Of a DNA stretch of 56,448 bases, positions 41,597-49,443 are shown piece by piece (the stretch's first letter is position 1; the number at the start of each line of letters is the position of its first letter). The translations under genes and the position numbers were made by a program. The DNA comes from Flavobacteriales bacterium (GTDB taxonomy: Bacteria > Bacteroidota > Bacteroidia > Flavobacteriales_F > PHOS-HE28). Location of the stretch: the NCBI GenBank assembly GCA_016717305.1, contig JADKFY010000026.1, positions 1-56,448 on the forward strand, given 5' to 3'. The notes beneath the pieces were generated by a model that worked only from the letters and a program-made list of their open reading frames with translations, made no database searches and was not told the DNA's origin.

Positions 41597-42435
41597 GGCC
41601 CATCGTTCTGGCGCGCTTGTCTTCGTAAGTCAAGGTTGTATACCAGAACGAAGTGGAGTGTCGAATTCATCTCGACCAGATCATTCCCGTTCGCTGCACC
41701 CGGACGTTGCAGGTCTTGCAGCAAATAGCCGATCATCACGTTCAAGGGTTTGTTCACTTGGTAGCCGACCAGAGCGGAGAGCCTGTTCTGGTTGATGTTG
41801 TTCAACCTTCCCGGTTCTCCGAAGTTCAAGAAGATCTCATCGTAGAGGTTCACGGTGAAGACACCTGGCCCCGACTGCTCGTGACCCAATGGTAAGGTCA
41901 GCCACAGCCGATATCGGAAACGGTTGAGGTAATTGTAACCATCGAATTCGCCGATCGTGGGGTCTTCCGTGTCCTGTCTGATCCGGGCCACGAAGCGCTC
42001 CTCGATCCGGAACCGGTGTTGGATACGAAGCCGACCGATGGGATTCGTGAGTTGCACCTGCTGGAAAAGATGGTGTTCCCAATTCGAAAAGGGGATCGGG
42101 TAGGTATCGTATGGATAGTTGATGTAGTAGCTGTAACCGGCGGTGAACATTACCTGTTCGTTCAAGTGGTAATTGATCGCCGGGCGCAGGAGCAGTTGTT
42201 GCCCGTCGCGGCCCAAATTCGCACGCCGCCAATGGGCCTCGGTATGGAAGCTCCAGTGCTCGCTTATTCGATGGTCGCCCCAGTGGGATACCCACAAATG
42301 CCCATTGTTCTCCGTAACACGTTGGGCCCAAACCTCGGTCCTGACCAGCAGAATGACCATGAGCAGCAGGATGCTACGCAAGCATGATCGTCCCTTCCGA
42401 TAGAAAGCAGTGACGAGGGGTGCCAATATCTCCAT
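41590..42435 (-). CDS. DUF2490-family exported beta-barrel-like protein
   Basis: A 281-residue protein. An N-terminal hydrophobic stretch (LRSILLLMVILLVRTEVWAQ) is a signal peptide. The rest alternates short beta-like strands (WSFHTEAHWRRANLGRDGQQ, YSYYINYPYDTYPIPFSNWE, RLRIQHRFRIEERFV), the pattern of DUF2490 proteins, which are probably outer-membrane barrels. The function is unknown. The start at 42435 is an ATG; an internal ATG close to the signal core is also possible. It is transcribed leftward, 59 bases after the stop of the exported protein gene upstream. Confidence 0.78.
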   Translation of the reverse strand: MEILAPLVTAFYRKGRSCLRSILLLMVILLVRTEVWAQRVTENNGHLWVSHWGDHRISEHWSFHTEAHWRRANLGRDGQQLLLRPAINYHLNEQVMFTAGYSYYINYPYDTYPIPFSNWEHHLFQQVQLTNPIGRLRIQHRFRIEERFVARIRQDTEDPTIGEFDGYNYLNRFRYRLWLTLPLGHEQSGPGVFTVNLYDEIFLNFGEPGRLNNINQNRLSALVGYQVNKPLNVMIGYLLQDLQRPGAANGNDLVEMNSTLHFVLVYNLDLRRQARQNDGPK

Positions 42436-42494
42436 GTGTATCGCGATCCGCCAAATTAGTCTCAGCAGCTGAAAAGTTCACATGGAGCAGCCTG

Positions 42495-43775
42495 TCAAAG
42501 CGCCGACCAGATGAACCGATGTGCTACGCCGCTCGCCCGCACGATCATTAGGCCACTTGAGAAACGGCCCAGGTCGATCTGCAGCGTGTTGGACGTTCCG
42601 TTCTTGGAAAGGACCATTCGTCCGTTGGCATCAAAGACTTCGACAATTCCGATCGCCTTACCGTTCAGGTTCATCAGCTCAATTCCATCGTTGTATTGAT
42701 CAAGCCGGAAGCCTTGTCCATGATCGATCTCCTGCACCGTATTTGATCCGTCCACGCAGGCCGGATAGAACTCGAACAAGAGTTCCACTGGTGCTTCACC
42801 CACCAAAGGGGTGTTGGGCCCGCGAAACCAACCAAACGTTTCAATTTGGTCAACACCGAAGTAGGGTTGGCCGCCGGTGGATTGTTGCAGTGGTGTTAGC
42901 AGGAGGCGGTATTGTCCTGGAGGTAGACACACGGTGTCCCAGTCATACTGGACGCTATCGGTGAGCGTGAGCTGTCCATTTCCAACACTTTGCATGTCGG
43001 CATCCATTACCACCCAATCGAAATCACAGATCGTTAGCGCATTGCCGAAGTTCTGGAGGCCTACCATCATCGGTTCGCAGGGCGGTGCGGGACACAGATC
43101 CAAATTCAACTGCCAGGCGCAGGCTTGCTCTTCATAAAAGCCCGTCCACAGTTGAAGTTCATAGGACGATGTTCCAACAGGGATCACTGCGCCAGGATGA
43201 ATGGTCAGGGTGTGCGTGCTTTCTAGAGCGATCCCGAAGAAATTCACCGTTTCCTTTGCCAGTGTATCACCATCCATATCCAGCAATACGAAGCCAGGAT
43301 AGTCGAATAGCTCAGTACTGTTATTGAAAACATGTACCGTCAACGCAGTGTCTGAAAATGCCGCCCAACGCACGAAGTCGATCACCACATCATCACAAGG
43401 TGAACCACCAGTAACCGTGAACTGGTGATCGGAAGGCACTGCGAAGTCATTCACATTCGTGCCCAGGACCACAATTTCATAGTCGCCGGCCGGGAGCATG
43501 CCAATGGCGATCGGCTCCGTATGCGGAACAAGCACCGTGGCGCCACCAGGATCTTCCGCCGTAATGGAAATGGAAACCGTGTTGCCTGTCACGACCGCCG
43601 TAGCGCTTGAAACGAATGCGCCCGTGCTGGAAAGATCACCTATCAAGTCAATGCTAACAATATCCGTGGTAGTGGGTGCTTGCGGGTCCACGGCGATGGC
43701 ATTGATGTAGAAATGCGTTTGTGACTTTACAGCGACCGATATGAGCAGGGCCGTGGAGAGTAAGAATGTTCGCAT
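42495..43775 (-). CDS. Exported protein with T9SS-type sorting domain
   Basis: A 426-residue protein with a signal peptide (MRTFLLSTALLISVAVKSQ). The mature body is made of beta-rich modules with paired cysteines (SPCDDVVIDFV, EEQACAWQLNLDLCPAPPC, CDFDWVVMDA). The C-terminal 70 residues (GIELMNLNGKAIGIVEVFDA, SGLMIVRASGVAHRF) look like a T9SS type A sorting domain, which would direct it through the type IX system to the surface or medium. An upstream ATG at 43811 gives 12 extra residues before the signal core; I prefer 43775. The frame is intact, unlike the giant genes. Confidence 0.75.
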   Translation of the reverse strand: MRTFLLSTALLISVAVKSQTHFYINAIAVDPQAPTTTDIVSIDLIGDLSSTGAFVSSATAVVTGNTVSISITAEDPGGATVLVPHTEPIAIGMLPAGDYEIVVLGTNVNDFAVPSDHQFTVTGGSPCDDVVIDFVRWAAFSDTALTVHVFNNSTELFDYPGFVLLDMDGDTLAKETVNFFGIALESTHTLTIHPGAVIPVGTSSYELQLWTGFYEEQACAWQLNLDLCPAPPCEPMMVGLQNFGNALTICDFDWVVMDADMQSVGNGQLTLTDSVQYDWDTVCLPPGQYRLLLTPLQQSTGGQPYFGVDQIETFGWFRGPNTPLVGEAPVELLFEFYPACVDGSNTVQEIDHGQGFRLDQYNDGIELMNLNGKAIGIVEVFDANGRMVLSKNGTSNTLQIDLGRFSSGLMIVRASGVAHRFIWSAL

Positions 43776-43829
43776 TTTGGTGGGTTTATAGTGACATGAC
43801 GTGTTCATCATGGGGAATGATGCCTCACA

Positions 43830-44777
43830 CTAAATGGAAAGTGCGCCGACGACCGCAGCCACTGAGATACCTATGAGCAACATGATCCCATAAAGTAGGA
43901 TCAGGGCCAAGGCCTTGAACAGCGTTATAAAGATGGATTGGGAGTGGACTGTACGCAGCGATCCAAAAAGATGAATGAATGGGATCACGAATAACACTGC
44001 ACTTATGATGCTGTCGTCAATGAGTTTCGACCAAAGGGCATCAAGTCCCAAGGTGATGAATATGACCGTATGAAAGTAAAGGGCAAAGGTGAGGTGCTCC
44101 GTATAGTAATTCCGCGAGCCCCAATAGAACAACTTCAGCAGCAATCCAAAGAGCGGGACAAGGATGAATAGCATCTTGCTGAAGTTCGCGATCATCCGTT
44201 GTGCGAATTCATCCTTCCTCAGGCTATTACTGCTCAAACTCACCGCAAATCGAAGCATTGCACGGTTCAGAAAACTCGGTGTTTCACCAGCAGCGATGAG
44301 TGTGCTATCCAGCAAGGAATTGCTCAGTTTCTTGTTTGCGCTCAACGCAACAATGGCACTGTCCGTGACCGTGCCCTTCTCCAAACGCAAGGTCAAACCG
44401 CTCGTCCCTGTGCTGTCTCTGGGTAGAAGTTCCAATGTGGCGTCAGGATCATCCGAGGGACGAGTGGTCCATCCGAGAAGGATGAAGAACAACACACTGG
44501 TGAACAAGTACAAACGGAGGGGAGGGACATAACGGGCCCGTTTGTTCGCGTTGAATTCCTTGATCACAAGCCCGGGAGGCCAGAACAGGTCACGCAGGGT
44601 TCGAAGTAACTTGGTGTCGAAATTGAACAAGCCGGAAAGGAGTTCAACGAGGAAGAGCCGAACAGGCAACTTGTGCGTGTGGTTCTCCTGACCGCAACGT
44701 GCGCAGAAATTGTCTTCCGGAGAAAGAGAGTGTCCGCAATTTGGACAAACAGGCCGTTTTACACGCTTCCGTGCCAT
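43830..44777 (-). CDS. DUF3667-family protein with zinc ribbon and membrane segments
   Basis: A 315-residue protein. It begins with a zinc ribbon (CPNCGHSLSPEDNFCARCGQ at about residues 11-30), followed by LPVRLFLVELLSGLFNFDTK and then about five membrane segments. This is the DUF3667 layout. The ribbon is probably structural and the function is unknown. The stop lies 19 bases before the upstream end of the exported-protein gene's region, and yajQ precedes it by seven bases, so it is likely co-transcribed with yajQ. Confidence 0.85.
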   Translation of the reverse strand: MARKRVKRPVCPNCGHSLSPEDNFCARCGQENHTHKLPVRLFLVELLSGLFNFDTKLLRTLRDLFWPPGLVIKEFNANKRARYVPPLRLYLFTSVLFFILLGWTTRPSDDPDATLELLPRDSTGTSGLTLRLEKGTVTDSAIVALSANKKLSNSLLDSTLIAAGETPSFLNRAMLRFAVSLSSNSLRKDEFAQRMIANFSKMLFILVPLFGLLLKLFYWGSRNYYTEHLTFALYFHTVIFITLGLDALWSKLIDDSIISAVLFVIPFIHLFGSLRTVHSQSIFITLFKALALILLYGIMLLIGISVAAVVGALSI

Positions 44778-44784
44778 CCGCCGC

Positions 44785-45276
44785 TCAACTCTTCATGTTG
44801 TCGAACTGCAAAGGCAACTCGAAATCCTTCTCCTTGCACAACGCCATTGTGGCCTGTAGATCATCGATCTTTTTGCCGGTAACGCGGATCATATCGTCCA
44901 TGATCTGCGGTTGTACTTTCAGGCCACTGTCCTTGATCGCCTTGATGATCTTCTTCGCTGTTTCGCGCTCGATCCCTTGCTTGATCTTTATTATGCGGTA
45001 GAGGGTCTTCCCGCTGGGTACTGGCTCAGCAGACAAGTCATAGCTGCGAACATCCACCTTTTGCTTACCGCTACGTTCCAACAACAGGTCCAAGATCGCG
45101 TCGAGTTTCATATGGTCCTCGGTGCTGATCTTGATCGTTAGCGCCTTGTGGTCCGCTTCCACACTGCTGTTCGAGCCGCGAAGGTCATAACGTGAATCGA
45201 GCTCACGTTTCACCACGTTAACGGCGTTGTCGAGCATTTGAAGATCGACTTTCGAGAGAATGTCCACAGAAGGCAT
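44785..45276 (-). CDS. yajQ: YajQ-family nucleotide-binding protein
   Basis: A 163-residue cytoplasmic protein with two tandem ferredoxin-like halves. The family N-terminus is MPSVDILSKVDLQMLDNAVN, and DLRGSNSSVE and LQATMALCKEKDFELPLQF are conserved. In other bacteria YajQ binds cyclic di-GMP or RNA and acts with a LysR-type regulator; this use here is inference. The ATG at 45276 fits the family; the upstream extension to 45408 is not typical. It ends seven bases before the DUF3667 start. Confidence 0.92.
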   Translation of the reverse strand: MPSVDILSKVDLQMLDNAVNVVKRELDSRYDLRGSNSSVEADHKALTIKISTEDHMKLDAILDLLLERSGKQKVDVRSYDLSAEPVPSGKTLYRIIKIKQGIERETAKKIIKAIKDSGLKVQPQIMDDMIRVTGKKIDDLQATMALCKEKDFELPLQFDNMKS

Positions 45277-45597
45277 GGTGATCGCGTTGGAGTTCCCGGC
45301 GAAGATAGGATCGCGGTCTTTACCATAGGCTATGATCACACTCAGGTTAGCCGTTGACCACACGCGAACCCCAAGTGTGGTCTTTTCCGGTGAACAGATC
45401 ATTGTCATACCGGAAACAGTCTTCTTTCAGTGCCTTGGTCCATGATCATGGTGCGCGAGTTTGGTGATCACCTTGGACAGACAAAGGCTCGTGGATATTC
45501 GCATTCCATCATAGCGGATATGCTTCGCAGGTGGATCGCGCTACAATGGCTGCTTTCCGCTTCCTTTGTATCTTCCTTCCCAATTGAACAGAAGATC
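45277..45597. other. Divergent promoter region between yajQ and the pyrimidine cluster
   Basis: A 321-base spacer without a supported gene. It separates the leftward yajQ unit from the rightward pyrimidine catabolism genes, so it should contain the main promoter of the cluster. It holds two short palindromes with a common TGATCA core (see the separate entry). No confident TAnnTTTG promoter was found; TTCCTTTG at 45561 is a partial match only. Confidence 0.5.
45440..45472. promoter_or_regulatory. Paired TGATCA palindromes upstream of the pyrimidine cluster
   Basis: Perfect palindromes CCATGATCATGG (45440-45451) and GGTGATCACC (45463-45472) share a TGATCA core, with centres 22 bases apart, about two helical turns. 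They lie 126-158 bases before the first gene of the cluster. The spacing suits a dimeric regulator binding on one face of the helix. A chance occurrence cannot be excluded; no regulator gene is adjacent. Confidence 0.3.
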
Positions 45598-47072
45598 ATG
45601 GCAACGCAGACACTCAAATATTCCGAGACACGCAATTACATCGGAGGAAAAGCTACCAACGGAGCTCCAAAACAGATGGACGTTCACTCTCCATTGGACG
45701 GAACCGTGATCAGTACGGTCGCATTGTCAACGGCACAGGATCTAGATGCGGCAGTGAAAGTCGCCGAGGCCGCATTCCCCGGCTGGAGCGGTACGCCGAT
45801 CAAGGAGCGTTCACAGATCTTCTTCCGTTACCGCGAGCTGCTGTTGAAGAACCGCGAGGAACTGGCACAGCTCGTTCACACGGAGAACGGCAAGACGATG
45901 GACGAGTCCTATGCCGAGGTGGACAAGAGCATGGAGCTATGCGAATTCGCATGCAGCCTGCCGCAGCTCATCCAGGGTGAAGTGCTGGAAGTGAGCAAGG
46001 GCGTGGAATGCCGGATCGAGCGGAAGCCGTTGGGCGTAGTGGCGAGCATCGCGCCGTTCAACTTCCCGAACATGGTGCCGCATTGGACCATCCCGAACGC
46101 GCTGATGCTGGGCAACACCATGATCCTGAAGCCGAGCGAAGTGGTGCCGATAAGCGCCATCCGTATCGCGGAATTGCTGAAAGAAGCTGGCCTGCCCGAC
46201 GGCGTCTTCAACGTGGTGAACGGCGACCGCGCCATCGTGGAGGCCATCTGCGATCACCCCGGCATCAAGGCCGTGAGCTTCGTGGGATCCACCAAGGTGG
46301 CCAAGATCGTTTACATCCGTGCCACGAGCACCTTGAAGCGCGCGCTCTGCCTCGGCGGCGCGAAGAACCACTTGCTCGTGCTGCCCGATGCGCACTTGGA
46401 AATGACCGCCAGCAACGTGGTCGCCAGCATGAGCGGTTGCGCTGGACAGCGTTGCATGGCCGCGGCACAAATGGTCGGCATCGGTGGTGTGGACCACATC
46501 ATCAACCAGATGATCATCGAAGCGAAGAAGCTCATCCCCGGCAAGAACCTCGGTCCAGTGATCAGCAAAGCATCTTACGAACGCATCCTTGGTTACATTG
46601 AAGAAGCAGAGAAAGCAGGAGCGAAGGTGTTGCTCGATGGTCGCAACCCGACCGTTGAAGGTGGTTTGAAGAATGGATATTACCTCGGTCCAACGATCAT
46701 CGACCACGTCACCGCCGACATGCGCATCTCGCAGGAAGAGGTCTTCGGTCCGGTGATCAGCATCATCCGCGCGAAGGACCTGGATGCGGGCATCGCCATC
46801 GAGAACGCGAACCCCTACGGCAACGCGGCCGCGGTCTTCACGCAAAGCGGCGGCCTGGCGAGACAGGTCATGGAACGCGCCAGCGCCGGCATGATCGGCG
46901 TGAACATCGGCGTGCCCGTGCCGCGCGAGCCCTTCAGCTTCGGCGGCTGGAACGATAGCAAGTTCGGAACGTGCGACATTACGGGGAAGAGTTCAGCATC
47001 GAATTCTGGACGCAATTGAAGAAGACCACGACGAAGTGGAATCCGGAGGGGAAGACCAATTGGATGTCCTGA
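45598..47072 (+). pseudogene. mmsA: Methylmalonate/malonate-semialdehyde dehydrogenase (CoA-acylating), C-terminal frameshift
   Basis: Oxidises malonate semialdehyde to acetyl-CoA, or methylmalonate semialdehyde to propionyl-CoA, using NAD and CoA. The body from MATQTLKYSETRNYIGG is typical: FPNMVPHWTIPNALMLGN, SFVGST near 222, LGGAKNHLLVLPDA (Asn replacing the general-base Glu, as in CoA-acylating members) and the catalytic Cys286 in CAGQRCMAA. Near base 46994 one base is missing: the reading frame then stops at 47019, while the true C-terminus (IEFWTQLKKTTTKWNPEGKT) continues in another frame to a stop at 47072. It heads the pyrimidine catabolism cluster. The frameshift affects only about the last 27 residues and may be a sequence error. 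Confidence 0.88.
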
Positions 47073-47079
47073 GCGAGTT

Positions 47080-47178
47080 GAACGCTGATGACGCAGATGG
47101 AACAGATGAACGCTGATCTGAATTCTTCTTCTCGCGTTATCTGTGCGTATCAGCCTGATCAGCGTCATCTGCGTTCCA
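47080..47178. repeat. Palindromic intergenic repeat, family C
   Basis: The left arm GAACGCTGATGACGCAGAT (47080-47098) pairs with ATCAGCGTCATCTGCGTTC near 47158-47176, with two mismatches. A second GAACGCTGAT copy lies at 47108. The repeat fills the spacer between the dehydrogenase and aminotransferase genes and ends 15 bases before the ATG at 47194. No gene is contained. Confidence 0.6.
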
Positions 47179-47193
47179 TTTCGAACCATACCT

Positions 47194-48546
47194 ATGAGCA
47201 CGTTGACCAAGACCAACCCCGCCGAGATCCTCAAGGACAACCTCGAGCACACCATCTTCAGCTGGAGCAAGCAGAGCGGCCTGGCCCCGCTGAACATCGA
47301 GCGCGCCAAGGGCATCTACCTCTACGAGCGCAGCGGCAAGCGCTACATCGATTTCAGCTCGCAGCTGATGAACGTGAACATCGGGCACGGGCATCCGAAA
47401 GTGGCGGAGGCGGTGGCGAAGCAGATGGCCGAGGTGAGCTACGTGCATCCGGGCATGATCACCGAGGCGCGCGGCAAACTGGGCAAGACGCTGGCGGAGA
47501 TCACGCCGGGTTCGCTCAACCGCACCTTCTTCACCAACGGCGGCACCGAAGCGGTCGAGCACGCGATGAAGCTCGCGCGCTTGTACACCGGTCGCCACAA
47601 GATCATCACGCTGTACCAGAGCTACCACGGCGCCACGTATGGTGCGCTCAGCGCCGGTGGCGATCCGCGCGGCTTGCCGCACGACAGCCAGGGCGTGCCG
47701 AACATCATCCACGTGGAGAACCCGTATTTCTACCGCTGCCCGTGGAACAGCAAGACGCCGGAGGAATGCACCGAGAACGCGCTGGCGCACCTGGAGCGCA
47801 TCGTGAAGTACGAAGGCCCGCAGTACATCGCGGCGATCATGCTGGAAGGGGAGAGCGGCTCCAGCGGCTGCATCAAGTACCCGCCGGGCTACTGGAAAGG
47901 CGTGAAGGCCATTGCGGACAAATACGGCATCCTCACCATTGCCGATGAAGTGATGAGCGGCTTCGGGCGCACCGGCAAATGGTTCGGCATCGACCACCAC
48001 GGCGTGGTGCCGGACATCCTGTGCATGGCGAAGGGCATCACCAGCGGCTACATCCCGCTCGGCGGCCTCATCGTGCGCGAGGAGATCATCAAACACTTCG
48101 ACGACAAGCCGCTGCCCATCGGCCTCACCTACAGCGCGCATGCCGTGGCCTGCGCCGCCGCCATCGCCGTCATCGACATCTACAAGGAAGAGGACCTCGT
48201 GACCAACGCCGCCAACATGGGCCGCTACGTGGACGAGAGCGTGGCGAAGCTCGCGGCCAAGCACCCGAGCATCGGCGACTTCCGCAACACCGGCCTGCTG
48301 GGTTGCATCGAACTGGTGAAGAACCGCGAGACCAAGGAGCCGATGGCGCCGTGGAACGCGAAGCCCGAGGAGATGGCCGTGATGAACAAGGTGGCCGCCA
48401 AGATCAACGAGCTGGGCATGTTCACCTTCGTGCGCTGGAACTGGATCTTCGTCGCGCCGCCGCTGTGCATCGACAAGGCGGGGGTGGATGAGGGGATGGA
48501 GATCATCAGCAAGGCGGTGAGCATTGCGGATGAGGCGTGCAACTGA
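47194..48546 (+). CDS. Class III omega-aminotransferase (beta-alanine type)
   Basis: A PLP enzyme of 450 residues. It shows the class III layout: FFTNGGTEAVEHAMKLAR (about 110-127), SYHGATYGAL, ADEVMSGFGRTG with Asp251, and the PLP Lys280 in CMAKGITSGYIPLGG. In this cluster the likely job is to move the amino group of beta-alanine or beta-aminoisobutyrate to pyruvate or 2-oxoglutarate, giving the semialdehyde used by the neighbouring dehydrogenase. That assignment rests on context; the closely related beta-alanine, taurine and GABA transaminases share these motifs. Third codon positions are strikingly rich in G and C compared with flanking genes. Its stop codon overlaps a GATTAGCTGAT repeat. 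Confidence 0.85.
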   Translation: MSTLTKTNPAEILKDNLEHTIFSWSKQSGLAPLNIERAKGIYLYERSGKRYIDFSSQLMNVNIGHGHPKVAEAVAKQMAEVSYVHPGMITEARGKLGKTLAEITPGSLNRTFFTNGGTEAVEHAMKLARLYTGRHKIITLYQSYHGATYGALSAGGDPRGLPHDSQGVPNIIHVENPYFYRCPWNSKTPEECTENALAHLERIVKYEGPQYIAAIMLEGESGSSGCIKYPPGYWKGVKAIADKYGILTIADEVMSGFGRTGKWFGIDHHGVVPDILCMAKGITSGYIPLGGLIVREEIIKHFDDKPLPIGLTYSAHAVACAAAIAVIDIYKEEDLVTNAANMGRYVDESVAKLAAKHPSIGDFRNTGLLGCIELVKNRETKEPMAPWNAKPEEMAVMNKVAAKINELGMFTFVRWNWIFVAPPLCIDKAGVDEGMEIISKAVSIADEACN

Positions 48547-48580
48547 TTAGCTGATTCGAAGATTAGCGGATTAGCTGATG
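48545..48580 (+). repeat. GATTAGCTGAT repeat, direct copy 1
   Basis: A 36-base tract holding GATTAGCTGATT, then GATTAGCGGATTAGCTGAT. The aminotransferase stop (TGA, 48544-48546) overlaps its left end, and the ATG of the following lipoprotein gene (48578) lies at its right end. It is the same family as the arrays around the four-helix-bundle gene at 55627-56208, but no such gene is attached here. Confidence 0.75.
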
Positions 48581-49228
48581 ACGGAAGGTTTGGACACGGG
48601 CAGGATATTCGTAACCGGGTTTGTCATCTGCATCCTATCCGGTTGCACGGTCTTTCAATCTCGTGTCAATGATGAAACTCGTGTACTGCGCACAGTTCCG
48701 TTCGATCCGATATGGGATCTTGATCTTTATGAGCTGCATGCGATCGGCATAAAAGACTCTACACCACCAGTCGATCTCTTCTTGGATTCTGGCCGATACT
48801 ATTCATTCAAGGATCGTGTGGTATGGTCGATGGTGGAGTATCATCTGGACAGTCTGCGGATCCGTTCAATTCCCAAGGTGGACGCATGGTATCGAACAGA
48901 ACGTCCGCGCATTTCCGATTCGCTCCACACGAAGTACATAGGGGAATACCATCGGTTCGAAGGAGAGCTTCACTTCACCGGCGATACAGCGTGGAAATGG
49001 CTGGGAGATATGGACACCTTTGAAACATGCGAGAGATCAATGACCCTATCACAGTTGCTGAAGCCGGATCACTGGTACTTATTCGTGTTCGACAGCGAGG
49101 GTCCAACGCATTCACTCGGGAGAGGGCACTATCTGGAGAGGCGTGTTTCCTTCTACTTGGACGCGAATGGACAGGTTCAGAGTTGGCAGAGTGTAAGGCG
49201 CCGGAACAAGAAGATGAGAATTGTTTGA
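48578..49228 (+). CDS. Hypothetical lipoprotein with repeat-derived start
   Basis: A protein of 216 residues, MTEGLDTGRIFVTGFVICIL followed by SGCTVF, a lipobox with Cys near residue 23. The rest is soluble with many aromatic and charged residues (YYSFKDRVVWSMVEYHLDSL, FVFDSEGPTHSLGRGHYLERR). No family is recognised and no enzymatic motif is visible. Its start codon is the ATG inside the GATTAGCTGATG repeat (48578-48580). Codon use is less G/C-rich than the aminotransferase before it. It interrupts the pyrimidine cluster without an obvious connection and may be a later arrival. Confidence 0.6.
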   Translation: MTEGLDTGRIFVTGFVICILSGCTVFQSRVNDETRVLRTVPFDPIWDLDLYELHAIGIKDSTPPVDLFLDSGRYYSFKDRVVWSMVEYHLDSLRIRSIPKVDAWYRTERPRISDSLHTKYIGEYHRFEGELHFTGDTAWKWLGDMDTFETCERSMTLSQLLKPDHWYLFVFDSEGPTHSLGRGHYLERRVSFYLDANGQVQSWQSVRRRNKKMRIV

Positions 49229-49235
49229 GGTGATT

Positions 49236-49330
49236 TGGGCGTGCCCCTCGCAAAGCCTCGGGTCGCGCTCTTCGCTGCAAGTCCTCGCTCGATCCTCGCT
49301 GTGGGCTTTCCACTGCGATCGCTCACGCGA
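49236..49330 (+). repeat. REP-like repeat family D, direct copy 1
   Basis: A tract of about 95 bases containing GGGCGTGCCCCTCGCAAAGC, GCTGCAAGTCCTCGC and GTGGGCTTTCC, ending GATCGCTCACGCGA. It begins eight bases after the lipoprotein stop. It matches copy 2 (52619-52716) at most positions and is inverted in copy 3 (53051-53152). The outer GGCGTG and CACGC ends are complementary, as in palindromic REP-like elements of Bacteroidota. Confidence 0.7.
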
Positions 49331-49443
49331 AGCACGCTTCATTCAAGACCGACCCTATCTTTTCTAAAGCGCTTTCGAAAGAAATCTGATAAACACAAGA
49401 AGGCCAATGGGCTTATCAAGTAATCACCATCTTCGTTTCCTGA

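Noticed and set aside
47137..48264. Long antisense open frame of about 375 codons across the aminotransferase gene
   Set aside because: The sense gene is conserved and extremely G/C-rich at third positions, which removes stops on the other strand; the antisense protein is a low-complexity mix.
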